Counted from the first letter of the stretch, positions 1 through 8,115 are shown. The stretch: DNA of 17,355 bases from JAUXIQ01 sp030620925 [NCBI: Nitrospinota bacterium] (GCA_030620925.1 JAUXIQ010000006.1:1-17355); one strand, 5' to 3'. Notes: generated by a model from the letters alone, not told the origin. Numbers and translations: made by a program.

Positions 1-1
1 G

Positions 2-727
2 AGTCTTTACGATTTTCCCGGCGATGATATACCCGTAGTAAAGGGTAGCGCATTAGAGGCGTTGAACTGCGGCTGCTCCAAGGAAGACTGCGATAAGTGC
101 AATCTGGTGTATGAATTGATGGCGGCGGTGGATGAGTATATACCTTTACCAGAGCGTGATATAGACAAGCCTTTTCTGATGCCTGTGGAGGATGTGTTCA
201 GCATATCCGGCCGTGGCACGGTGGCCACGGGCCGTGTGGAGCGGGGTCAGGTAAACATAAGTGATGAGGTTGAGATAGTAGGTTTCGGCGAGACGACGAA
301 GACGGTGGCCACGGGTGTGGAGATGTTCCGCAAGACGCTGGACAGCGGAGAGGCGGGCGACAATATAGGAGTACTTCTCCGCGGCGTAAAGAAGGATGAG
401 ATAGAGCGGGGTCAGGTGTTGGCGAAGCCCGGGAGCATAACGCCACACACTAAGTTTCGGGCCGAGACGTATGTATTGACCAAGGAAGAGGGTGGTCGGC
501 ACACGCCCTTTTTCAAAGGATATCGGCCTCAGTTTTATTTTCGCACCACGGACGTTACTGGCGAGTCGCAGCTTCCGGAGGGTGTGGAGATGGTGATGCC
601 CGGGGACAGCGTGAACCTCGAGGTATCGCTGATAACGCCCATCGCCATGGAGGAAGGTCTTCGCTTCGCCATACGAGAAGGCGGCCGCACGGTCGGTGCG
701 GGGGTCATAAGCGAGATAATCGAGTAA
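2..727 (+). CDS. tuf: Elongation factor Tu, C-terminal 241 residues (5' end outside window)
   Basis: EF-Tu is the GTPase that carries aminoacyl-tRNA to the ribosomal A site. The reading frame is open from base 2, so the N-terminal ~160 residues with the P-loop and switch regions lie upstream; a full EF-Tu is about 400 residues. What remains is the end of the G domain (FPGDDIPV and the G5 motif GSAL), then domain 2 beginning near [12 protein letters not shown] with [13 protein letters not shown], then domain 3 with [14 protein letters not shown] and the C-terminal [18 protein letters not shown]. The TTG at 62 is an internal codon, not a start. Just after GSALEAL there is a Cys-rich stretch, [11 protein letters not shown], where many EF-Tu proteins have an acidic Cys-free segment. 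Isoleucine is coded almost only by ATA and arginine only by CGN. Position upstream of rpsJ is the classic str/S10 junction. Identity is certain. Confidence 0.98.
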   Translation, partial: SLYDFPGDDIPVVKGSALEALNCGCSKEDCDKCNLVYELMAAVDEYIPLPERDIDKPFLMPVEDVFSISGRGTVATGRVERGQVNISDEVEIVGFGETTKTVATGVEMFRKTLDSGEAGDNIGVLLRGVKKDEIERGQVLAKPGSITPHTKFRAETYVLTKEEGGRHTPFFKGYRPQFYFRTTDVTGESQLPEGVEMVMPGDSVNLEVSLITPIAMEEGLRFAIREGGRTVGAGVISEIIE

Positions 728-808
728 CCCCCAGCCCGAGGGGCGCGCATAAATCGGATTTCGTTTGAGGTCAGCTTTTGTTTCATGAGATTATCAGGGG
801 AGTGACAG

Positions 809-1114
809 GTGAATGAAAAGATAAGGATAAAACTCAAGGCGTATGACCACAGGATTCTGGACCAGTCCGTGGAAGAAATCGTGGATACCGCGGTGCGCAC
901 CGGAGCGAAAGTGGTGGGCCCTATACCGCTGCCCACGACCAAGAACCGGTATACCGTCTTGCGCTCCCCGCACGTGGACAAGAAGTCCAGAGAACAGTTC
1001 GAGATTAGAACGCACAAACGGCTGCTGGACATACTTGAACCCACTTCAGACACCGTAGACGCTCTCATGAAGCTGGACCTTTCAGCGGGAGTGGACATAG
1101 AGATAAAACTGTAA
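809..1114 (+). CDS. rpsJ: 30S ribosomal protein S10
   Basis: S10 belongs to the head of the 30S subunit and, as NusE, also joins antitermination complexes. The 101-residue product has the family length and the N-terminal signature [16 protein letters not shown], followed by GPIPLPT, and ends DIEIKL. The start is GTG, preceded by GGGGAG at 797-802 with six bases between, a good Shine-Dalgarno site. It lies 81 bp after tuf, which places it first in the S10 cluster. Half of its arginine codons are AGG/AGA, unlike tuf. The spacer from tuf holds only a weak CCCC/GGGG hairpin and no convincing promoter. Confidence 0.98.
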   Translation: MNEKIRIKLKAYDHRILDQSVEEIVDTAVRTGAKVVGPIPLPTTKNRYTVLRSPHVDKKSREQFEIRTHKRLLDILEPTSDTVDALMKLDLSAGVDIEIKL

Positions 1115-1163
1115 TGGAGGGTCCATAGGCCCTGACAGCGAGGTATAGCCCAGAGGTTTAATC

Positions 1164-1826
1164 ATGTTGGATGGTTTGCTGGCTGAAAAATTGGGAATGA
1201 TGCAGATTTTTTCTGAGGACGGTGAAGTCGTCCCCGTCACCGTGACGAGGGTGGGTCCTTGCTCTGTAGTGCAGAAGAAGACGTTGGAGCGGGACGGATA
1301 CGGGGCCCTTCAACTGGGCTTCCAGGAGAAGGAAAAATCTAAAAACGTCAACAAGCCCAGGAGCGGCCATTTCGGTAAGGCCGGGGTGCCTCCTACCCGA
1401 TATCTGAGAGAGATGCGCGTCGACGATATTGACCGGTACGAGGAAGGGCAGGTGATAAAAGCGGAAGAGGTCTTCCGGCCCGGAGATTTCGTAGACGTGA
1501 CCGGCGTCTCAAAAGGCAAGGGATTCGCCGGAGTGATGAAGCGGCATGGTTTCCGCGGGTCGAAGAAGACTCACGGCACCCATGAAACTTTCAGGGGGCC
1601 GGGCTCCATCGGGGCCGCCGCTTACCCTGGGAAAGTGTTCAAAGGGAAGAAACTCCCGGGTAGAATGGGTGGGGTGAGAACCACGACACAGAACCTCGAA
1701 GTGGTCCATCTCATTGGCGAGCAGGATCTGATGCTCATCAGGGGTGCAGTGCCAGGGGCCCGCGGAGGTCTCTTATTGATAAGGAAAAGCGTGAAAAAGG
1801 GCGAACAGGAAGCCGTAAAGGAATAA
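1164..1826 (+). CDS. rplC: 50S ribosomal protein L3
   Basis: L3 is an early-assembly 23S rRNA-binding protein whose long loop reaches toward the peptidyl-transferase centre. The 220-residue product begins with a variant of the usual start (MLDGLLAEKLGMMQIF), contains the conserved GKGFAGVMKRHGFRG and HGTHETFRGPGSIG blocks, and then KKLPGRMGG. At the position of the methylated glutamine of Escherichia coli L3 (GQMG) this protein has arginine (GRMG), so that modification is not expected. ATG at 1164 is preceded by AGAGG with seven bases between. The length is slightly above the usual ~210, with a charged C-terminal tail. Confidence 0.98.
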   Translation: MLDGLLAEKLGMMQIFSEDGEVVPVTVTRVGPCSVVQKKTLERDGYGALQLGFQEKEKSKNVNKPRSGHFGKAGVPPTRYLREMRVDDIDRYEEGQVIKAEEVFRPGDFVDVTGVSKGKGFAGVMKRHGFRGSKKTHGTHETFRGPGSIGAAAYPGKVFKGKKLPGRMGGVRTTTQNLEVVHLIGEQDLMLIRGAVPGARGGLLLIRKSVKKGEQEAVKE

Positions 1827-1830
1827 GTCG

Positions 1831-2454
1831 ATGCCGGAAGTTCAGGTGAGAAATCAATCGGGTGATATTGTGGGGACCATCCCCTTGAACGACGACGCCT
1901 TCGGGGGCGAAGGAAAAGAACATCTGATTCACGATGTGGTCGTAATGCAGCTTGCCAACCGGAGAAGGGGCACCGCCTCTACCAAGACCAGGGCTGCGAT
2001 TTCGTACAGCACCGCCAAGCCGTGGCGTCAAAAAGGGACGGGGAGAGCGAGGGCGGGCAGCAGGAGGTCCCCTATCTGGCGAGGGGGAGGAATTACTTTC
2101 GGGCCCGCACCGAGGGATTACAGCTACAAGCTGCCCAGGAAAGTTCGGAAACAGGCGCTCCGGGCTGCCGTAGCGGAAAAAGTTAAGAATAATGAGGTTA
2201 TCGTCATCGACTCGCTGGAGATGAGTGAACCCAAGACCAAGCTTTTCAATGAACTCATGCGCAACCTGGGTATAGATGGCAGCACCTTGGTGCTTTTGGA
2301 TGGTGAAAACCGTAATTTGCAGCTCTCGGTGCGCAACATCCCCGGCGTAAAAACTTTGCAGATAAAAGGTTTAAACGTTTACGATCTGGTATATCACCAA
2401 AAAATAATCGTGAGCAGGGATATTATCCCCGGTTTGGAAGAGGTTTTATCATAA
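1831..2454 (+). CDS. rplD: 50S ribosomal protein L4
   Basis: L4 (the L4/L1e family) binds 23S rRNA and lines part of the peptide exit tunnel. The product is 207 residues, the normal length. The basic tunnel loop is clear at residues ~50-95: KPWRQKGTGRARAG, then SPIWRGGG and FGPAPRDYSYKLP. It starts four bases after the rplC stop, with AAAGGA overlapping the end of rplC as the ribosome binding site, which implies translational coupling. In E. coli L4 represses its own operon through the S10 leader. That leader would lie upstream of rpsJ, and nothing equivalent is recognisable in the tuf-rpsJ spacer. Confidence 0.98.
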   Translation: MPEVQVRNQSGDIVGTIPLNDDAFGGEGKEHLIHDVVVMQLANRRRGTASTKTRAAISYSTAKPWRQKGTGRARAGSRRSPIWRGGGITFGPAPRDYSYKLPRKVRKQALRAAVAEKVKNNEVIVIDSLEMSEPKTKLFNELMRNLGIDGSTLVLLDGENRNLQLSVRNIPGVKTLQIKGLNVYDLVYHQKIIVSRDIIPGLEEVLS

Positions 2455-2748
2455 ATGCGCAACGTATACGGAATTCTCAGAAAGCCCATAGTGACCGAAA
2501 AGAGCATCGAGAGCAACGAGACCGAGAACAAAGTCACCCTGGAAGTGGATATAAAGGCCAACAAGACGGAGATCAAAAGGGCCGTGGAGGAGCTTTTCGG
2601 TGTTCGCGTGATCAAGGTGAACACTGCAAGGTTCGAGGGTAAGTATAAACGGTTCCGGTTTAAAATGGGCAAGCAGAGGGACTGGAAGAAGGCAGTGGTC
2701 ACCCTTCAAGAGGGTGATCGCGTCGATTTCTTCGAAGGGATGCGTTAA
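2455..2748 (+). CDS. rplW: 50S ribosomal protein L23
   Basis: L23 sits at the exit of the peptide tunnel and docks trigger factor and SRP. The 97-residue product has the family hallmarks: ILRKPIVTEKS near the N-terminus, the KANKTEIKRAVEELFGV helix region, VNTARFEGKYKR, and the C-terminal WKKAVVTLQEGD. The ATG directly abuts the rplD stop (TAA-ATG, no spacer), with AAGAGG inside rplD as the likely ribosome binding site, so translation is probably coupled to rplD. The 76-bp spacer to rplB is AT-rich in its middle but shows no convincing promoter. Confidence 0.98.
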   Translation: MRNVYGILRKPIVTEKSIESNETENKVTLEVDIKANKTEIKRAVEELFGVRVIKVNTARFEGKYKRFRFKMGKQRDWKKAVVTLQEGDRVDFFEGMR

Positions 2749-2824
2749 GGAAGACCTCAGAGTCGAGCCGAGCTTATTTAATTAACGATGATTAGCTGTT
2801 GGATAGCGAGAGGGAAAGACAATA

Positions 2825-3652
2825 ATGCCTGTTAAGAATTTTAAACCTACTTCCCCCGGGAGGCGGTTTGCCAGCGTGGCCACTAATGATGATATCACTG
2901 CCTCCAGGCCGGAGAAGAGCCTGCTGGCGCCCATCAAAAAATCGGGGGGCAGGAACTCTAAAGGCAGGGTAACCGCGCGGCACAGGGGCGGGGGCCACAA
3001 ACGGAGATACAGGATAATCGATTTCAAGCGTAACAAGGATGATATCCCCGCAAAGGTGTTGTCGATAGAATACGATCCCAATCGCAGCGCCCGCATCGCC
3101 CTTCTTCAATACGTCGACGGAGAAAAAAGGTATATCATCGCTCCTCAGCAGCTTAATGTCGGAGATACGGTCTACTCCGGAGAGCGGACGGACGTCAAGC
3201 CGGGTTGCGCTATGCCGCTTAAGAACATACCACTGGGCACCCTGGTGCACAACGTGGAGCTGAAGCAGGGCAAAGGGGGGCAGATGGCCCGGAGCGCAGG
3301 AGTCTACGTTCAGCTAATGGCCAAAGAAGGTAACTACGTGCAGCTCAGACTCACTTCCGGAGAGGTGAGGAGCGTGCACATGGAGTGCCGGGCTACCGTC
3401 GGTCAGGTGAGTTTCCCCGAGAATGAGAATATATCCCTGGGGAAAGCCGGACGGGCCAGATGGTTGGGCAGGCGCCCCAAAGTGCGGGGTGTAGCCATGA
3501 ACCCGGTGGACCACCCCCATGGGGGTGGTGAAGGAAAAACCTCCGGCGGCAGACACCCGGTAACGCCCTGGGGTGTTCCCACCAAGGGTTACAAGACACG
3601 CAAGAAGAAGCTTTCCGACAAATACATAGTGAGGCCGAGAGGTAAGAGTTAG
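2825..3652 (+). CDS. rplB: 50S ribosomal protein L2
   Basis: L2 is a primary 23S rRNA binder needed for subunit association and peptidyl-transferase activity. The 275-residue length is exactly typical. Seen are the RNA-binding N-terminal part ([19 protein letters not shown], residues ~41-60), the OB/SH3-like core, and the signature [13 protein letters not shown] (residues 226-238), which contains the His critical in E. coli L2 (His230 here). The end [15 protein letters not shown] is conserved. ATG at 2825 is preceded by the purine tract GAGAGGGA, spaced rather widely (about 11 bases). Confidence 0.99.
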   Translation: MPVKNFKPTSPGRRFASVATNDDITASRPEKSLLAPIKKSGGRNSKGRVTARHRGGGHKRRYRIIDFKRNKDDIPAKVLSIEYDPNRSARIALLQYVDGEKRYIIAPQQLNVGDTVYSGERTDVKPGCAMPLKNIPLGTLVHNVELKQGKGGQMARSAGVYVQLMAKEGNYVQLRLTSGEVRSVHMECRATVGQVSFPENENISLGKAGRARWLGRRPKVRGVAMNPVDHPHGGGEGKTSGGRHPVTPWGVPTKGYKTRKKKLSDKYIVRPRGKS

Positions 3653-3663
3653 GGGGTCAAGGC

Positions 3664-3948
3664 ATGAGCCGTTCCGTCAAGAAAGGTCCATACATAGAAG
3701 AGAAGTTGCTTAACAGAATAGAGCAGATGACCAGCACGGGAGAGAGGAAAGTGGTTAAGACCTGGTCGCGCCGCTCCACCGTTATTCCTGAATTTGTGGG
3801 CCACACCATCGCCATACATAACGGGAAGAGATTCATCCCCGTCTACGTTTCCGAAAATATGGTGGGACATAAACTGGGAGAGTTCGCTCCAACCAGAACT
3901 TTTCGGTCTCATAGCGGCCATTCTAAAAGGGTAACACGGCTGAAATAG
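3664..3948 (+). CDS. rpsS: 30S ribosomal protein S19
   Basis: S19 lies in the 30S head and contacts S13 and A-site tRNA. The 94-residue product starts [16 protein letters not shown] and contains the invariant [21 protein letters not shown] and [11 protein letters not shown] blocks, matching the family throughout. The gene starts 11 bases after rplB, and AGGGGG overlapping the rplB stop codon serves as ribosome binding site, indicating coupled translation. A 72-bp spacer with a short CCCG/CGGG hairpin follows. Confidence 0.99.
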   Translation: MSRSVKKGPYIEEKLLNRIEQMTSTGERKVVKTWSRRSTVIPEFVGHTIAIHNGKRFIPVYVSENMVGHKLGEFAPTRTFRSHSGHSKRVTRLK

Positions 3949-4020
3949 TTGAAATGTTGAGAGGAACGGTTTAATCCGTACCCAGCCCGTGAGCCGGGAC
4001 AGGGGCATGAGGGAGAAGAG

Positions 4021-4353
4021 ATGGGAGCCAGAGCAGTTTTGATGTATGAAAGGATTTCACCCCGCAAAGCGCGCCTGATAGGGGACCTTATCAGGGGGAA
4101 AAATGTTGACGAAGCGCTTGCCATACTCGCCCTCACTCCCAAGGACGGGGCCCGTGTAATGGAGAAGCTGCTCCGCTCCGCCATCGCCAACGGCCAGGAG
4201 AAGGGAGAAGCCGACGATCCCGACGCACTGCGAGTAAGCGAGGTCCAGGTTAACCAGGGGCCCACTTTGAAGCGCTTCCGGCCCAGAGCAAGAGGCAGGG
4301 CCACCATGATCCGCAAGAGGACCAGCCACATTACGATGGTCTTGAGCGATTAA
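4021..4353 (+). CDS. rplV: 50S ribosomal protein L22
   Basis: L22 spans the 50S subunit, and its extended beta-hairpin lines the exit tunnel near the macrolide site. The product is 110 residues, normal for the family. The N-terminal part reads [17 protein letters not shown]; the hairpin is residues ~80-104, with the conserved [15 protein letters not shown] followed by TSHITMVL. No deletion in the macrolide-resistance hot spot is obvious. GGGAG at 4010-4014 is six bases before ATG. Confidence 0.98.
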   Translation: MGARAVLMYERISPRKARLIGDLIRGKNVDEALAILALTPKDGARVMEKLLRSAIANGQEKGEADDPDALRVSEVQVNQGPTLKRFRPRARGRATMIRKRTSHITMVLSD

Positions 4354-4391
4354 GAGGATGGAGTCGGACACATTTATCAGGAGGTGAGGTT

Positions 4392-5054
4392 TTGGGACAG
4401 AAAGTTCACCCCACAGGGTTTCGGTTGGGGATAAACAAAAGCTGGAACTCCACTTGGTTCGCCGGCAGGGAATATGGTGACCTGTTGCACGAAGACCTGA
4501 GCATAAGAAAGTACGTCAAAGGACGAATGGCTGCGGCCGGGATTTCCAAGGTGGAGATAGAGCGCACGTCGAAACTGGCCCGGGTTAACATTTATACCGC
4601 GCGGCCGGGCATAGTCATCGGCAAAAAAGGCTCCGAGGTGGACAAGCTCAAAGCAGAGCTGGAAAAGATGACCGGGAAACAGGTTTTTATAAACATAAAA
4701 GAAGTGCGCAATGCCGAGATAGACGCCCAGTTGGTGGCCGAAAACATAGCCCTCCAGTTGGAGCGCAGGGTCTCCTTCAGGCGGGCCATGAAGAGGAGCG
4801 TAACCACCGCCCTCAGGTTCGGAGCCAAGGGTATCCGTATAGCCTGTGCGGGAAGGTTGGGGGGGGCCGAGATGGCCCGCCGGGAATGGTATCGCGAGGG
4901 GCGCGTTCCGCTCCATACTCTTCGGGCGGATATAGACTATGGTATGGCAGAGGCCAGGACCACTTATGGAATTATTGGGGTAAAGGTCTGGATTTTCAAG
5001 GGCGAGATATTGAAGGCACAGGCGGGAAGTCCTAAAGCTGAAGAACGGGCATAG
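4392..5054 (+). CDS. rpsC: 30S ribosomal protein S3
   Basis: S3 forms part of the mRNA entry site and helicase of the 30S subunit. The 220-residue product begins [14 protein letters not shown], has the KH-domain GxxG loop in [11 protein letters not shown] (about residues 73-83), and contains the C-terminal blocks [10 protein letters not shown] and TLRADIDYG. The initiation codon is TTG. It is supported by the strongest ribosome binding site in the window, AGGAGGTGA at 4379-4387, seven bases after its AGGAGG core, and by the family N-terminus starting exactly there. The C-terminus is ordinary in length. Confidence 0.98.
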   Translation: MGQKVHPTGFRLGINKSWNSTWFAGREYGDLLHEDLSIRKYVKGRMAAAGISKVEIERTSKLARVNIYTARPGIVIGKKGSEVDKLKAELEKMTGKQVFINIKEVRNAEIDAQLVAENIALQLERRVSFRRAMKRSVTTALRFGAKGIRIACAGRLGGAEMARREWYREGRVPLHTLRADIDYGMAEARTTYGIIGVKVWIFKGEILKAQAGSPKAEERA

Positions 5055-5080
5055 GATATTCCTCATTGAGGTAGAGAGCG

Positions 5081-5488
5081 ATGTTATCACCCAAAAAAGT
5101 TAAACACCGCAAGATGCAGAAAGGGCGCAACGGAGGCACCGCCAGCAGGGGCAACAAGATAAACTTCGGGAGTTACGGGCTGCAGTCGCTGGAACCCGGG
5201 CGGTTGACGGCGCGGCAGATAGAGTCCGCGCGTGTTGCCATTACCAGGCACGTCAAGAGAGGCGCCAAGGTATGGATTCGCATCTTTCCCGATAAACCCA
5301 TCACCCAGAAGCCTGCTGAGACGAGAATGGGCAAGGGGAAAGGTACTCCTGAAATATGGGTGGCCGTAGTTAAACCGGGGACCATGCTGTACGAGATGAG
5401 CGGCGTAAATGAAGGCGTGGCCCGGGAGGCCATGAGGCTTGCCTCCCACAAGCTTCCCTTGGCCACCAGGTTCGTGTCCAGAGATTAA
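5081..5488 (+). CDS. rplP: 50S ribosomal protein L16
   Basis: L16 organises the A-site region of the 50S subunit. The 135-residue product begins [16 protein letters not shown], a form of the usual MLxPKRxKxRK start, and contains [16 protein letters not shown] and the loop [14 protein letters not shown]. Arg82 there corresponds to the arginine hydroxylated in E. coli L16. It starts 26 bases after rpsC with GAGG nine bases upstream. Its stop codon overlaps the AAGGAGG that serves rpmC. Confidence 0.98.
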   Translation: MLSPKKVKHRKMQKGRNGGTASRGNKINFGSYGLQSLEPGRLTARQIESARVAITRHVKRGAKVWIRIFPDKPITQKPAETRMGKGKGTPEIWVAVVKPGTMLYEMSGVNEGVAREAMRLASHKLPLATRFVSRD

Positions 5489-5502
5489 GGAGGGAAAGAC
5501 TG

Positions 5503-5706
5503 GTGAAGGCTGAAGAGTTGCGGGAAGCTACCGACGAGGAGCTTCAGGAAAAGGAAGTAGAGATGCGCAGGGAGCTGTTCAACCTGAGGTTTCAACTGGC
5601 CACGGCGCAGATTGAGAACCCCATGCGCGTGCGGGTGGTGAAGAAAGATATCGCCAGAATTAAGACTATACTGAGGGAAAGGCGGTCTTCGAGTTCCGGA
5701 AACTGA
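5503..5706 (+). CDS. rpmC: 50S ribosomal protein L29
   Basis: L29 is a two-helix protein near the tunnel exit beside L23. The 67-residue product has the typical [14 protein letters not shown] start, the [16 protein letters not shown] core, and a [14 protein letters not shown] second helix. The start is GTG at 5503, supported by AAGGAGG (5487-5493) nine bases upstream, which overlaps the rplP stop. The last residues (SSSSGN) are non-conserved. Confidence 0.97.
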   Translation: MKAEELREATDEELQEKEVEMRRELFNLRFQLATAQIENPMRVRVVKKDIARIKTILRERRSSSSGN

Positions 5707-5747
5707 GTCCGTTGAGTTAAGTTCATACTTTACTGGGAAAAGACGAG

Positions 5748-6053
5748 ATGTCTGAAAATTACAGGCAAAAGACTAGAGAAGGCTTTGTGGTAAGCGATAA
5801 GATGGATAAGACCGTGGTAGTCAAGGTGGAGCGAATGTTCCAACACCCGGTTTATAAAAGGGTTGTGAGACGGTCCAAAAAGTACAAAGCCCACGACTCT
5901 CAAAATGGTTGCCGAACAGGGGACAGGGTGCGCATAGTGGAGACCCGTCCTTTGAGCAAGGATAAGAGATGGAGGGTGGTGGAGATTTTAGAGCGGCCGG
6001 AGGTCGCCGTGATTGGAGAAGAGCTGGATACCGAGAACCTGGACGGAGAGTAG
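5748..6053 (+). CDS. rpsQ: 30S ribosomal protein S17, with acidic C-terminal tail
   Basis: S17 is an OB-fold primary 16S rRNA-binding protein. The conserved core is plain: [14 protein letters not shown], then [18 protein letters not shown], then [23 protein letters not shown]. The product is 101 residues, whereas many bacterial S17 proteins are about 85-90. The excess is a C-terminal tail rich in Glu and Asp ([11 protein letters not shown]). The family match is very strong; the function of the tail is unknown. Confidence 0.98.
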   Translation: MSENYRQKTREGFVVSDKMDKTVVVKVERMFQHPVYKRVVRRSKKYKAHDSQNGCRTGDRVRIVETRPLSKDKRWRVVEILERPEVAVIGEELDTENLDGE

Positions 6054-6082
6054 TAGCGGGAGTCAGGCAAAGGATATAATCG

Positions 6083-6451
6083 ATGATTCAACAGGAAAGT
6101 GTTCTGGAAATAGCGGATAACTCGGGTGCCAAGCGGGTTAAATGTATCCGCGTCCTGGGGGGCAGCAAAAAGCGCTACGCCGGCCTGGGAGACATCATAG
6201 TGGTCAGCGTCAAGGAGGCCATCCCCAACGCCGCAATCAAGAAGGGGGAGGTCAGGAAGGCGGTTGTGGTGCGCATCAAAAAGGAGACCCGCCGCCCCGA
6301 CGGCACGTACATAAGGTTCGATCAGAATGCAGCGGTGATCATCAACGAACAGGGAGAGCCGGTGGGCACACGCGTTTTCGGACCCGTTTCCAGAGAGTTG
6401 CGGAATAAGAATTTTATGAGGATAGTTTCCCTGGCTCCGGAGGTGTTGTAG
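6083..6451 (+). CDS. rplN: 50S ribosomal protein L14
   Basis: L14 forms part of the subunit interface and contacts L19 and the RsfS silencing factor. The 122-residue product matches the family end to end: [18 protein letters not shown], then [14 protein letters not shown], then [12 protein letters not shown], and the conserved [26 protein letters not shown] lies about nine bases before ATG. The exact hexamer TATAAT sits at 6075-6080, too close to the start to be a normal promoter for this gene. It is the first gene of the classical spc cluster. Confidence 0.99.
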   Translation: MIQQESVLEIADNSGAKRVKCIRVLGGSKKRYAGLGDIIVVSVKEAIPNAAIKKGEVRKAVVVRIKKETRRPDGTYIRFDQNAAVIINEQGEPVGTRVFGPVSRELRNKNFMRIVSLAPEVL

Positions 6452-6453
6452 AG

Positions 6454-6783
6454 ATGGGTTCCAAATCTAAGCTCCACATCAAGAAAGAAGACATGGTGGA
6501 GGTGATGGCCGGAAAGGAGAAGGGGAAGAGGGGCAAGATAATGAAGCTTCTGGCCCCCAAGAATCAGGCCATCGTAGAAAAAGTTAACATCGTGAAAAGA
6601 CATACCCGCCCCGGCCAGCAAACCCAGCAGGGCGGAATAATAGAAAAAGAGGGGCCTCTGCATATATCCAATCTGATGGTTGTATGCGACAAGTGCAACA
6701 GTCCGGTAAGGGTGGGCCACATGCGTCTGCAGGACGGCAAGGGGGCCCGTTATTGCAAATCATGCGGTGAATTAATCGACTAG
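6454..6783 (+). CDS. rplX: 50S ribosomal protein L24, zinc-binding form
   Basis: L24 is an assembly initiator with a KOW domain. The 109-residue product has the KOW motif near the N-terminus (DMVEVMAGKEKGKRGKI, residues 13-29). The C-terminal domain carries two CxxC pairs, Cys78/Cys81 and Cys101/Cys104, the metal-binding form of the family; some bacteria have lost these cysteines. The ATG is two bases after the rplN stop, with GGAGG inside rplN about ten bases upstream, so coupling is likely. Confidence 0.98.
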   Translation: MGSKSKLHIKKEDMVEVMAGKEKGKRGKIMKLLAPKNQAIVEKVNIVKRHTRPGQQTQQGGIIEKEGPLHISNLMVVCDKCNSPVRVGHMRLQDGKGARYCKSCGELID

Positions 6784-6801
6784 AGCTATACGGAATGGAT
6801 A

Positions 6802-7341
6802 ATGGCCAGATTAAAAGAGTTATATAAGGAAACGGTCGCACCACAGCTCATCAAAAGGTTCAGTTACGGGAATCCCATGCAGGCGCCCAAACTGGAAAAG
6901 ATCGTGGTGAACATGGGCCTGGGCGAGGCTATAACCAACGCCAAGTTACTGGAGTCGGGCGTTAAGGAGCTGTCCCTCATAACCGGGCAGAAGCCCATAG
7001 TGACCAGGGCCAAGCGATCGATAGCCGGATTCAAATTGAGACAGGGTATGCCCATCGGGTGTAAGGTAACGCTTCGCAAGGAACGCATGTTCGAGTTTTT
7101 CGACAGGCTGGTGAACGTGGCGTTGCCCCGTGTGCGAGATTTCAAAGGCGTTTCCGATAAGGGTTTCGATGGCCGGGGGAACTACACCCTGGGCATAATC
7201 GAGCAAATTATCTTCCCCGAGGTAGACCTGGAGGAAGTGGAGAAGTTGATGGGTATGGGGGTGGTCATCGTCACCACCGCCGGGACGGATGAAGAGTGCA
7301 AAGAGCTTTTGACGCAGCTTGGGATGCCGTTCAGGGCATAG
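6802..7341 (+). CDS. rplE: 50S ribosomal protein L5
   Basis: L5 binds 5S rRNA and contacts P-site tRNA in the central protuberance. The 179-residue length is exactly typical. Conserved segments include [41 protein letters not shown], the region around [11 protein letters not shown], and GRGNYTLGI; the end GMPFRA is normal. The ribosome binding site is weak (a GGAT/GGA tract close to ATG). In E. coli S8 represses the spc operon at the start of this gene; I could not recognise an S8 site here by eye. Confidence 0.98.
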   Translation: MARLKELYKETVAPQLIKRFSYGNPMQAPKLEKIVVNMGLGEAITNAKLLESGVKELSLITGQKPIVTRAKRSIAGFKLRQGMPIGCKVTLRKERMFEFFDRLVNVALPRVRDFKGVSDKGFDGRGNYTLGIIEQIIFPEVDLEEVEKLMGMGVVIVTTAGTDEECKELLTQLGMPFRA

Positions 7342-7364
7342 CAACTAATCTGGAAAGGGATCAC

Positions 7365-7550
7365 GTGGCGAAGAAGGCGCTCATAGCAAAAGCCAAGAGA
7401 GAACCCAGGTTCGCAGTGAGGAACTACCACCGATGTCCCCTGTGCGGGAGGTCCAGAGCATATATGAGAAAGTTTAAGATGTGCAGGATATGTTTCCGCA
7501 CCCTGGCTCTCAGGGGAGAGATACCGGGAGTCATAAAAGCGAGCTGGTGA
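7365..7550 (+). CDS. rpsN: 30S ribosomal protein S14, type Z (zinc-binding)
   Basis: This is the short zinc form of S14 (61 residues; sometimes named rpsZ), which sits in the 30S head. Two CxxC pairs are present, Cys24/Cys27 (CPLCGR) and Cys40/Cys43 (CRICFR), and the protein ends [11 protein letters not shown] as expected. An open frame continues upstream into rplE, but the family N-terminus (AKKALI) and the 61-residue length fix the start at the GTG at 7365, preceded by the purine tract GGAAAGGGA. The gene follows rplE by 23 bases. An 88-bp spacer to rpsH follows. Confidence 0.97.
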   Translation: MAKKALIAKAKREPRFAVRNYHRCPLCGRSRAYMRKFKMCRICFRTLALRGEIPGVIKASW

Positions 7551-7638
7551 AAATTTCGGAATTGAAGCTCTCCCCCTTTCAGGATTTGTGCCCGGATATA
7601 GGCGGGGGAAGAATCTTGTGTAACTACAGGAGAGAAGT

Positions 7639-8040
7639 ATGGTAATGACGGACCCCATAGCGGATATGCTCACCCGGATACGCAACGCTTTACTGGCCAA
7701 GCACGACAGCTTGGAAATCCCCTTCTCCGGGTTGAAAAAGGAGATGGCCGAAATATTAAGGGCCGAGGGGTACATAGAAGGCTGCGAGGTTGTTACCTCA
7801 GAGCTGGACCATAAAAACATAATGATAAAGCTGAGATACCTGGATGATGATACCTCGGTCATAAAAGGCTTAAGAAGGGTGAGCAAGCCGGGCCTGCGCG
7901 TATACGTCGGCAAGGATAAAACACCCCATGTTTTGAACGGGCTGGGAATCGCCATCCTTTCCACTTCAAAGGGGGTTTTGACCGATCAAGAGAGCAGGGA
8001 GAAGAGCGTGGGCGGGGAGGTGCTCTGCTACGTATGGTAG
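7639..8040 (+). CDS. rpsH: 30S ribosomal protein S8
   Basis: S8 binds helix 21 of 16S rRNA and in many bacteria represses the spc operon. The 133-residue product begins [17 protein letters not shown]. The central region is degenerate, as usual in the family, and the C-terminal block [15 protein letters not shown], then GGEVLCYVW, is conserved. Two in-frame ATGs are possible (7639 and 7645). AGGAG at 7628-7632 is six bases from the first and twelve from the second, which favours 7639. A 75-bp spacer with a perfect palindrome follows. Confidence 0.98.
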   Translation: MVMTDPIADMLTRIRNALLAKHDSLEIPFSGLKKEMAEILRAEGYIEGCEVVTSELDHKNIMIKLRYLDDDTSVIKGLRRVSKPGLRVYVGKDKTPHVLNGLGIAILSTSKGVLTDQESREKSVGGEVLCYVW

Positions 8041-8074
8041 ACGGTCGCGCCGTTCCCGACCCTGTAAGATTGTG

Positions 8075-8090
8075 TAATAGGGCCCTATTA
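8075..8090. repeat. 16-bp perfect palindrome in the rpsH-rplF spacer
   Basis: TAATAGGGCCCTATTA equals its own reverse complement over all 16 bases. It lies 35 bp after the rpsH stop and 25 bp before the rplF start. With no central loop it makes a poor RNA hairpin, so if functional it would more naturally be a DNA site for a dimeric protein. Chance occurrence is not excluded: roughly one such palindrome per four windows of this size would be expected in random sequence. No function is assigned. Confidence 0.6.
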
Positions 8091-8115
8091 AACTGATACC
8101 ATAAGGAATCCGGAT

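Noticed and set aside
62-64. TTG as a start codon for a short EF-Tu
   Set aside because: The frame is open upstream to base 2 and encodes conserved EF-Tu residues ([12 protein letters not shown]), so this is an internal codon of a gene cut by the window edge.
765-794. Promoter-like TTGAGG-N18-GATTAT before rpsJ
   Set aside because: Only four of six matches in each hexamer, which is within chance for an AT-rich spacer.
730-3989. Repeated 9-mer CCCAGCCCG in the tuf-rpsJ and rpsS-rplV spacers
   Set aside because: Only two copies of a short GC-rich string with no shared structure; not supportable as a repeat family.
4844-4870. G-rich run in rpsC as a G-quadruplex
   Set aside because: Only three usable G3 tracts are present within the allowed loop lengths, and the sequence encodes the conserved GRLGGAE block.
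4377-5090. Long antisense open frame (237 codons) opposite rpsC
   Set aside because: It lies entirely against a certain ribosomal gene, has no recognisable domain or ribosome binding site, and similar antisense frames occur opposite most genes here.
7296-7364. Longer S14 starting inside rplE
   Set aside because: The extra residues do not match the family; the GTG at 7365 gives the normal 61-residue type Z protein.
7182-7964. Antisense open frame of 260 codons opposite rplE, rpsN and rpsH
   Set aside because: It spans three certain genes and their spacers, with low-complexity composition and no family resemblance; a shadow of codon bias.
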